Part shown: piece after piece, positions 1 to 4,825 of the stretch | Position numbering within the stretch: position 1 is the first letter of the stretch | Layout: each line of letters opens with the position of its first letter | Program-made: the position numbers and the translations under genes | Notes under the pieces: generated by a model | What the model was told of the DNA's origin: nothing | The model's input: the letters and a program-made list of their open reading frames with translations, nothing else | Database searches by the model: none | Origin: Candidatus Latescibacterota bacterium | Lineage (GTDB): Bacteria > Latescibacterota > UBA2968 > UBA8231 | Direction: 5' to 3' | Length of the DNA: 6,669 nucleotides | NCBI GenBank assembly: GCA_022825185.1 | Contig: JAJDYK010000168.1 | Span: forward strand, 1 to 6,669

Positions 1-318
1 GCGGATGCCGTATTCCTTGCTGACCGTGCCCAAGCGGGTCAGTTGGCGAGTGACGGCTTCCCACTGCCGGTCGGCCAAGTGCAACAGGTGCTCGCCGCCG
101 CCCATCAGATACACGAGCGGCCAGTTGAAAAAAGGCTCGTAGAAATCGTCGGGACTGCCGCCGCCCCACTCGTCCTGCCAGATGAATTCGCCGTCCTCGC
201 GGGTGAAGTGGTCGAGAAAGGGCTGCACTGATTGGTCCAAAGCGTCGAAGAGGCGGCGCTGCCATACGGCCCAATGGGCCGGAGAGTTGAGCGGGATATT
301 GGCGGTTATGGCGGGCAT
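1..318 (-). CDS. Unrecognised protein, N-terminal part only (runs off left edge)
   Basis: This is an open reading frame of 106 codons from an ATG at 316-318 to the window edge, with no stop. The start is supported by AGGAG seven bases upstream and by a strong promoter-like pair at 360-388. The protein begins MPAITANIPLNSP and is rich in tryptophan and other aromatics. It contains a conspicuous acidic/glycine stretch (EWGGGSPDDFYEPFF, about residues 50-64) followed by NWPLVYLMGGGEHLL. There is no signal peptide, so it is probably cytoplasmic. The pattern of aromatic and helical segments would suit an alpha/alpha-toroid fold such as those of glycoside-hydrolase-like proteins, but that is only a guess. 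I do not recognise the family and assign no function. Plus-strand open frames over this interval are shadows. Confidence 0.72.
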   Translation of the reverse strand, partial: MPAITANIPLNSPAHWAVWQRRLFDALDQSVQPFLDHFTREDGEFIWQDEWGGGSPDDFYEPFFNWPLVYLMGGGEHLLHLADRQWEAVTRQLTRLGTVSKEYGIR

Positions 319-359
319 GTCCGTACTCCTGAGAAGTTTGATAGAGGACTGTGAGGGTG

Positions 360-388
360 ATTTTAGGGAGATCAAGAGCGTGTGTAAA
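360..388 (-). promoter_or_regulatory. Sigma70-like promoter for the leftward gene
   Basis: Read on the minus strand, TTTACA (383-388, 5 of 6 to the -35 consensus) is followed by a 17-base spacer and TAAAAT (360-365, 5 of 6 to the -10 consensus). Transcription would start near 353 and give a leader of about 35 bases, which includes the AGGAG ribosome-binding site. Both the match and the spacing are good. There is no experimental support. Confidence 0.55.
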
Positions 389-393
389 GCTGC

Positions 394-421
394 TTGACAG
401 GCGAGGACGGGCCGGTTTATT
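394..421 (+). promoter_or_regulatory. Sigma70-like promoter for the CuA-like lipoprotein
   Basis: A perfect TTGACA (-35, 394-399) is followed after 16 bases by TTTATT (416-421, 4 of 6 to the -10 consensus). The predicted start is near 428, giving a leader of about 60 bases before the ATG at 488. Its -35 box lies only five bases from the -35 box of the opposing promoter, so the two would share one polymerase footprint. Confidence 0.4.
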
Positions 422-487
422 TGCGCTTGCTTGGGAGTACTTCGCTTTAAGGCGTGGACTAAAACGGCTATTTGAGAAGGATACGCC

Positions 488-934
488 ATGCGCAGCTATA
501 TCCGGTTCTTGCTCTGGAGCCTAGTCCTATTGGGGGCGGCCGGTTGCACTCCCGTTCTGCCCCCAGGACCGCTGCGCATCCAAATCACCGGGGAAGAGTA
601 CATTTGGCAATTCCGCTATCCAGGCCCCGATGGCGCATTGCAGACTGCCGACGATATCGTCAAGCCAGGGAAGGAGTTACACCTTCCACTTGGTATAGAA
701 ATTGAACTCGAATTGACGAGTCGGGATTACATCTACACCTTTGCCCTGCCCCATCTCGACCTACATCAGGTGGCTGTGCCCGATTTGACCTTTGCGCTGG
801 TCTTTACCCCACAAACTACCGGCGTATTCGCCTTTGTCGGCGACCAAATGTGCGGCTTTGAACACGAATCGCTCAACGGCCGCGTGGTGGTCGAATCTCC
901 AGCGGCTTTCGTCGATTGGCTGGCGGGGCCGTGA
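488..934 (+). CDS. Lipoprotein with COX2-like cupredoxin domain and degenerate CuA site
   Basis: This 148-residue protein has a lipoprotein signal peptide: Arg2 and Arg6, a hydrophobic core at 7-18, and a lipobox ending in Cys20. It should be anchored at the outer face of a membrane. The rest matches the periplasmic cupredoxin domain of cytochrome c oxidase subunit II: EEYIWQFRYPGPDG (36-49), LTSRDYIYTFALP (76-88), and GDQMCGFEHESLNGRV (118-133), which aligns with the canonical C-x3-C-x3-H-x2-M loop. Of the usual CuA ligands, only Cys122 and His126 remain. Tyr83 sits at the first His, Gly118 at the first Cys, Gln120 at the Glu and Leu129 at the Met. A binuclear CuA centre is therefore unlikely, and electron transfer as in COX2 should not be assumed. 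There are no transmembrane hairpin helices and no neighbouring oxidase genes. The start is supported by GAAGG seven bases upstream. Fold assignment is fairly secure; function is unknown. Confidence 0.85.
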   Translation: MRSYIRFLLWSLVLLGAAGCTPVLPPGPLRIQITGEEYIWQFRYPGPDGALQTADDIVKPGKELHLPLGIEIELELTSRDYIYTFALPHLDLHQVAVPDLTFALVFTPQTTGVFAFVGDQMCGFEHESLNGRVVVESPAAFVDWLAGP

Positions 935-963
935 TAAACTTAGGGAAGATTCAGTAACCGCGA

Positions 964-981
964 CGAACAGCTACCTGTTCG
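964..981. other. Short perfect hairpin in the convergent spacer
   Basis: CGAACAG (964-970) and CTGTTCG (975-981) form a perfect 7-bp stem around the loop CTAC. It lies 30 bases past the lipoprotein stop and 46 bases before the stop of the converging DUF4276 gene. Neither strand has a T-tract after the stem, so it is not a textbook intrinsic terminator. It may slow or end convergent transcription or stabilise 3' ends. Nothing else is evident in the 93-base spacer (935-1027). Confidence 0.35.
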
Positions 982-1027
982 GGTGCGAATCGCAGCGTCG
1001 AAACCAATCGGGACAACACGAGGATTT

Positions 1028-1624
1028 TTAAGACCGGCGCAGCGCGTCAATGAGCCGCCGCGCATGAGGAGAAGATTCCATCACTTTATTTGGCTCTAAG
1101 CATCCAAGCAGCTCGAACGAATGCCGGCCCTTATTATATGATCCCTTAGAGCACGACTTTGTCGCCTGTTTCAGCATTGGTTCAAAGTCGTCTTTTGCGA
1201 TGGTTTCCACATCTCGCGCAGGTAACGCGGCGGCTTTGAATTCCTTGCCAAAATAGTCACTCAGGGATTGCCGATCCGCGACGAACCATGCTTCCATGCA
1301 CTGCACCATGAGTTGCGCGCTGTCATCCGCAGCGGCTGACGGCTGAGTCCAGTTATCGCATTTCCTCAGATGTTCCCAAGGGCTATCGCCGGATACGGCT
1401 GCTGCCTCACTGTCCACCAAGAGAACGATAAAACTGTCGTCTTTGGTGTCATTAATGGCGGTACAAAATCGGTCATACGTTTTTTCCCGGGAACCGCAAG
1501 GAATAACCTTTGGCATGCGGCCCTTAAGCTTGGCCTTTTCAAAAAACTCCCTAAAACCAGCGCGACATTGTCTTCTTAATTGATTAGAGTCTCCACCACC
1601 CTCGACATACACCTTGATGCTCAC
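1028..1624 (-). CDS. DUF4276 family protein, Toprim-like partner of the adjacent ATPase
   Basis: This protein of about 198 residues shows the DUF4276 signature, a Toprim-like nuclease fold found beside OLD/RecF-like ATPases. Counting from the TTG at 1627: an N-terminal strand with VYVEGGGD (Glu9 as the putative catalytic acid), PCGSREKTYDRF (43-54), FIVLLVDSEA (66-75, acidic pair Asp72/Glu74), MVQCMEAWFVAD (107-118), KGSYNKGRH (161-169) and SPHARRL (186-192). Two starts compete. The GTG at 1622-1624 makes a GTGA overlap with the ATPase stop and is preferred; the TTG at 1625-1627 adds one residue. Both sit downstream of a GGGGGA stretch in the ATPase end. By analogy with ATPase/Toprim defence modules, the ATPase would sense or gate and this subunit would cut or nick nucleic acid. 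Nuclease activity is inferred, not shown. The family assignment is strong. Confidence 0.88.
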   Translation of the reverse strand: MSIKVYVEGGGDSNQLRRQCRAGFREFFEKAKLKGRMPKVIPCGSREKTYDRFCTAINDTKDDSFIVLLVDSEAAAVSGDSPWEHLRKCDNWTQPSAAADDSAQLMVQCMEAWFVADRQSLSDYFGKEFKAAALPARDVETIAKDDFEPMLKQATKSCSKGSYNKGRHSFELLGCLEPNKVMESSPHARRLIDALRRS

Positions 1625-2769
1625 CAAGGATTTCCCCCAATCTCACCACTACTCCAGAGTTCACCGAGCCGATAGTCCTCCAACCAAGCGGCCATTTTCT
1701 CTTCATCGAGACGGCGCATCACAGTCTGTCCGTCGTGCTTTTCACAAACCACGATACTCCACCAGTCATTAGTCAGGGCATCGACGAGCATATCCGAATG
1801 GGTCGTTACAATTAACTGGCTGCGTTCGGACGCTTCGAGCAACAACTTGCTCACCGTCGGCAGTATGTCCGGGTGCAGGCCCAGTTCGGGTTCCTCGATA
1901 CAGATGAGAGGCGGAGGCTGCGGGTGGCAGAGAATAGCCAGCAAGCACAGGTAACGCAGCGTACCGTCCGAAAGACGGGTCGCTGGTATGACCACGTCGC
2001 CTTCCTCTAAGAACAGTTGGACCGTACTGCCCTCAATCTTGACGTGGAAATCGGTTATGCCTTCGTAGAATTTGTTTAAAGCGTTCAGCAGACGCCGCTT
2101 TACCGCTGGTTCACCTTGGAACCTGTTCAACACCAAGGCTAAGTTTTTCCCGTCTTCTTGCAGGAAATCGTTGGGAAGGTCAGCCTTCTGTGGCAACCGC
2201 AGTGGGGAGTCGCGCCCAAGCGACCACTCGCGATAAATTTGAATGCGGCTCAATGCCTCGCCGAGATACGTCAGCTCAGGGTAGTGGTCGGGGTCTTTGC
2301 GCTGCGCTAGAATGGACTGTTCCGGTTTGACCTCCTCGGGACGCAAGTTGCGTCGGATCCCATCTTTGTAGATGAACACCTCCCTACCTAACTGTCCGTA
2401 GTAGATCTGTCCGTCCGCTATGCGTTCGTCCTCTATCGCCTCTGAGCCCAGTTCAAATCGCTGGCCGCGCTCGGCAAAGGTCAGTTGGTATCGCAGCGGC
2501 TGCGACCCCTGCGGGTTCTCCACAATGGCTCCGATAACGGCAATACTCCCCGGTTTGCCCCGCCATATCCAATCATGGATGCCCCCTCCCTTTCGAATAG
2601 GCGAAACCAAATCTCGTGGAGCTGACCGGAGAATATCGATTCCTTCTAGAAAATTAGACTTCCCCGAACCATTGGGGCCGATCAATACATTTAGCCGCTT
2701 GAGTTCGATTTCTTCGGAGTCGGGGCCGAATGAGAGCAGGTTGGTCTGTGTGATACGACGAATGAGCAT
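1621..2769 (-). CDS. AAA_21-type (OLD/RecF-like) ABC ATPase of a probable defence cassette
   Basis: This 382-residue soluble ATPase has the SMC/RecF/OLD-type ABC motifs in order: N-terminal strands with ITQTNLLSFG (6-15), Walker A GPNGSGKS (31-38), a long middle insert (about 55-260), the signature LSDGTLRYL (266-274), Walker B LICIEEPELGLHP (288-300, catalytic Glu293) and the H-loop TTHSD (322-326). The tail LGELWSSGEIGGNPW (368-382) is typical of this family. No Toprim domain is fused at the C-terminus, unlike OLD proteins; the next gene, DUF4276, apparently supplies it in trans through a 4-base overlap. The start ATG has AAAGG six bases upstream and a promoter-like pair ahead. All catalytic motifs are intact, so it should be active. 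A role in anti-phage defence is likely by family and architecture; the trigger and target are unknown. It could instead act in DNA repair. Confidence 0.92.
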   Translation of the reverse strand: MLIRRITQTNLLSFGPDSEEIELKRLNVLIGPNGSGKSNFLEGIDILRSAPRDLVSPIRKGGGIHDWIWRGKPGSIAVIGAIVENPQGSQPLRYQLTFAERGQRFELGSEAIEDERIADGQIYYGQLGREVFIYKDGIRRNLRPEEVKPEQSILAQRKDPDHYPELTYLGEALSRIQIYREWSLGRDSPLRLPQKADLPNDFLQEDGKNLALVLNRFQGEPAVKRRLLNALNKFYEGITDFHVKIEGSTVQLFLEEGDVVIPATRLSDGTLRYLCLLAILCHPQPPPLICIEEPELGLHPDILPTVSKLLLEASERSQLIVTTHSDMLVDALTNDWWSIVVCEKHDGQTVMRRLDEEKMAAWLEDYRLGELWSSGEIGGNPW

Positions 2770-2802
2770 ATCCTACCTTTCGCAATCTCCGGTGCTCTCT
2801 CG

Positions 2803-2831
2803 AAGATAGAAGATAGGCGGAGGAGATTCAA
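2803..2831 (-). promoter_or_regulatory. Putative promoter of the ATPase/DUF4276 cassette
   Basis: On the minus strand, TTGAAT (2826-2831, 4 of 6) precedes TATCTT (2803-2808, 4 of 6) with exactly 17 bases between them. Transcription would start near 2796 and leave a leader of about 27 bases. The -10 hexamer belongs to a 7-base tandem duplication (GAAGATA on the plus strand, 2802-2815). Both boxes are only moderate matches. The rest of the 2770-2934 spacer shows no gene and no convincing terminator for the oxidoreductase. Confidence 0.35.
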
Positions 2832-2934
2832 TTTTATTACCTAGTTCCATCGCGGTACCACGCATAGATGACATTCCTCAGCTAGGGATAGTTATCCAAG
2901 ACGAGGCACTTCTGGAGAGTGAATCAGCTTCCCC

Positions 2935-3990
2935 TCAATCCAACCGAATCTCCTCCCCCGCCTCCTGGCTCCGGTAGATCCCATCGAGAATTTTCATCAC
3001 CTGTAGGGATTGTTCCGGCGGCACCGGCGAGGGCCGCCCCTGAGCAATCGCCGCGGCGAACTCCACGCATTCCTGCGCGTGGGCTTCGAGGCCGTCGTAC
3101 ATCAGCATCAGCTTGCGGTCGTACTGCTGGCGGGTCTGGTTGTTGCTCTCGCAAATCGAGCACTGGGGCCAATGGGCACCGCCTCGGGTGCCGTAGAGCC
3201 ACATCTGCATGTCCTCGCCTTGGGTCGGGTGATGTAAAAGCCAGCTCACCTCTAAGATCAGTATTGCGCCGTTGTCAAAGCGCACAAAGGCCGCGGCAAA
3301 ATCCTCGACATCGTAGTGGGATGGGATCGTCTGGCGGCCCCATTGGCTGAAAGCCCCTTCTTGGTGCGCCAATTCAGCGCGAGCCACGCCCGAAATAGCC
3401 ACCGGCTTGGGATGCCCCATAAACCACAAGGTCAGGTCGAGGATGTGAACCCCAATGTCGATGCAGGGGCCACCGCCGCTGTGCTCCTTGAGAATAAACC
3501 CGCCGCCAACCGGTGCTCCAGCCCGGCGCAGCATCCAGCTACGGGCGTGGTAGATGTCGCCGAGCGCTCCCGCATCTATCTCGTCCTTTAGCGCGCGGGA
3601 CGATCCCTGAAAGCGAAAGTGCTGCGCCGTCATCAGTTCCTTGCCCGAGGCATCGCGCGCCGCGATCATCTGAAGAACATCCTCGGGCGTGGGAGCCAAA
3701 GGCTTTTCGCAGATCACGTGCTTGCCAGCCGACAGCGCGGCAATGGCCAACGGAGCGTGATACATGTTGGGCGTGCAAATGTCGATAATGTCGATGTCGG
3801 GGTCGCTGAACAGCGCCTCCGGGTCGGTGTGCAGCTTGGTGACTCCGTTTTCAGCGCCAAAGCGCTTTAGCGCATCCTCGCTAATGTCGCTGCCAGCGAT
3901 CAACTCAGCTTCGCTAGAAGCCTCCCAGCCAGGGAGATGCGTGCGGGCGATCCCGCCGACGCCGACGATACCTACTTTGAGCGTGCTCAT
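2935..3990 (-). CDS. Gfo/Idh/MocA family NAD(P)-dependent oxidoreductase
   Basis: At 351 residues the protein has the usual family length. An N-terminal Rossmann fold opens with LKVGIVGVGGIARTH (4-18, with the GxGGxA nucleotide loop) and Asp35 ends the second strand, which favours NAD(H). ICTPNMYHAPLAIAAL (71-86) and CEKPLA (94-99) are the classic family motifs; Lys96 is the conserved EKP lysine. The C-terminal substrate domain contains GGGPCIDIGVHILDL (172-186), with the Asp178-x3-His182 pair expected at the active site. These enzymes oxidise, reduce or epimerise sugars, inositols or related compounds in the cytoplasm; the substrate cannot be read from sequence. The ATG is preceded by AAGGA at six bases. 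It shares strand with the Bat genes but is separated from batE by 82 bases holding a palindrome, so it is probably its own transcription unit. Confidence 0.95.
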   Translation of the reverse strand: MSTLKVGIVGVGGIARTHLPGWEASSEAELIAGSDISEDALKRFGAENGVTKLHTDPEALFSDPDIDIIDICTPNMYHAPLAIAALSAGKHVICEKPLAPTPEDVLQMIAARDASGKELMTAQHFRFQGSSRALKDEIDAGALGDIYHARSWMLRRAGAPVGGGFILKEHSGGGPCIDIGVHILDLTLWFMGHPKPVAISGVARAELAHQEGAFSQWGRQTIPSHYDVEDFAAAFVRFDNGAILILEVSWLLHHPTQGEDMQMWLYGTRGGAHWPQCSICESNNQTRQQYDRKLMLMYDGLEAHAQECVEFAAAIAQGRPSPVPPEQSLQVMKILDGIYRSQEAGEEIRLD

Positions 3991-4036
3991 GGCTTATCCT
4001 TGTTTTTGGTTGTAGTTTGATCTACGCGAAATGTAG

Positions 4037-4057
4037 GGGCGACCCTTGTGGTCGCCC
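4037..4057. repeat. Palindromic REP-like intergenic element
   Basis: GGGCGACC (4037-4044) and GGTCGCCC (4050-4057) form a perfect 8-bp GC-rich stem around the loop CTTGT. It starts 16 bases beyond the batE stop on the minus strand. There is no T-tract on that strand, so it is at best an imperfect terminator for the Bat operon. From memory, near-identical TAGGGGCGACC-type palindromes occur in many intergenic spacers of Poribacteria- and Chloroflexi-like genomes, which suggests a dispersed repeat. This window holds only one copy, so repetition cannot be shown here. Confidence 0.5.
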
Positions 4058-4072
4058 GTTGTTTAGACTGGT

Positions 4073-4825
4073 TCAGATCCGCGTCAGGGCTTCCGCCGGC
4101 ATCCACCCGCCGAGGCCATTGGCCAGCCGCACCAGCATCCACCTGCCTTCCTGCCGCACCAAGCGCACCTTCGTCCCCTCGTGTGCGACAAAGACTTCTG
4201 TCTGACCGAGATCGGGGCCGGAGCGCGCGTACGCCTCGGCAACCGTGACGATGGCTTCGCTCGTCTGCTCCTGATGGTGGAGACGCGTCCCTAGCCACAG
4301 CGCGGACCCAACACTCAGCCCCGCACAGAGCAACATCCCGACTAGCCACAGCGCACCGGGGCGCGTCTGGACAAACAACCACCGCACCCCCAAGACAAAG
4401 ACCGCGAAAAACGCCGCGGCGAACAGCAGGCTGAGTTGGTTAAATGTAGGCCAGAAGTAGGCACCCACCAGCGCGACCACCAGCGCACCGAGGCCGTCCT
4501 CAGTTTGCGGATCGCGATCCTTCTTCACTAGGTTGGCAAAGCGCAGATTGGCCTCAATGTCCTCGTCGTGCGGCAGCAAGCGCCGCGCCCGCTCATACCA
4601 GAGAATCGCTTCGCCCAGCTTCCCGGACTTGAAGCAGGCATTGCCCAGATTGTAGTAAAGCCGAGCGTCTTGCACCCCAGCTTCTACTACCGCCAAGTAG
4701 CTGCGCCTCGCCGCGGCAAAATCCCCATCCCGATAGAGCGCATTGGCCTCGTTGTACTGCCCGGCCGCAGCCCCGGCGTGGAGTTGGGTGCCCAACAGGA
4801 ACAACAGTGCTAGCACGCGCATCAT
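4073..4825 (-). CDS. batE: BatE-like protein: signal peptide, TPR repeats, two membrane helices, SH3-like domain
   Basis: This is a 250-residue envelope protein. A signal peptide (1 to about 20) leads into two TPR motifs (about 23-56 and 57-90, with the typical YYNLGNACFKSGKLGEAI) and a linker. Two membrane helices (about 130-152 and 158-179) are followed by a C-terminal bacterial SH3-like domain (about 186-250, ending GRWMLVRLANGLGGWMPAEAL). This order is that of BatE, the last gene of batABCDE. The TPR and SH3 parts would face the periplasm and bind protein partners or peptidoglycan. The start overlaps the batD stop as ATGA, and GGAG lies eight bases before the first ATG, which favours it over the second ATG right after. 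Bat proteins were named for aerotolerance in Bacteroides, but their biochemical role is not settled. The assignment rests on architecture and gene order. Confidence 0.85.
   Translation of the reverse strand: MMRVLALLFLLGTQLHAGAAAGQYNEANALYRDGDFAAARRSYLAVVEAGVQDARLYYNLGNACFKSGKLGEAILWYERARRLLPHDEDIEANLRFANLVKKDRDPQTEDGLGALVVALVGAYFWPTFNQLSLLFAAAFFAVFVLGVRWLFVQTRPGALWLVGMLLCAGLSVGSALWLGTRLHHQEQTSEAIVTVAEAYARSGPDLGQTEVFVAHEGTKVRLVRQEGRWMLVRLANGLGGWMPAEALTRI

Noticed and set aside
43..397. Two plus-strand open frames near the left edge
   Set aside because: They lie antisense to the leftward gene, which has a better start, ribosome-binding site and promoter, and they lack supporting signals.
964..981. 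Hairpin as an intrinsic terminator for the lipoprotein or the DUF4276 gene
   Set aside because: The 7-bp stem is perfect but no run of T follows it on either strand. The T5 at 1025-1029 is too far away and has no stem directly before it. It is kept only as a hairpin.
2420..2809. Plus-strand open frame of 129 codons over the ATPase N-terminus
   Set aside because: It is antisense to the Walker A region of a clear ATPase and its serine/proline-rich translation looks like a shadow.
2919..3350. Plus-strand open frame of 143 codons over the oxidoreductase C-terminus
   Set aside because: It is a proline/arginine-rich, low-complexity translation, antisense to a complete Gfo/Idh/MocA gene, so it is a GC-driven shadow.
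4010..4035. Short GTAG/CTAC inverted repeats upstream of the oxidoreductase as an operator
   Set aside because: The arms are only four bases long and overlap each other in alternative pairings, which is expected by chance in a short spacer.
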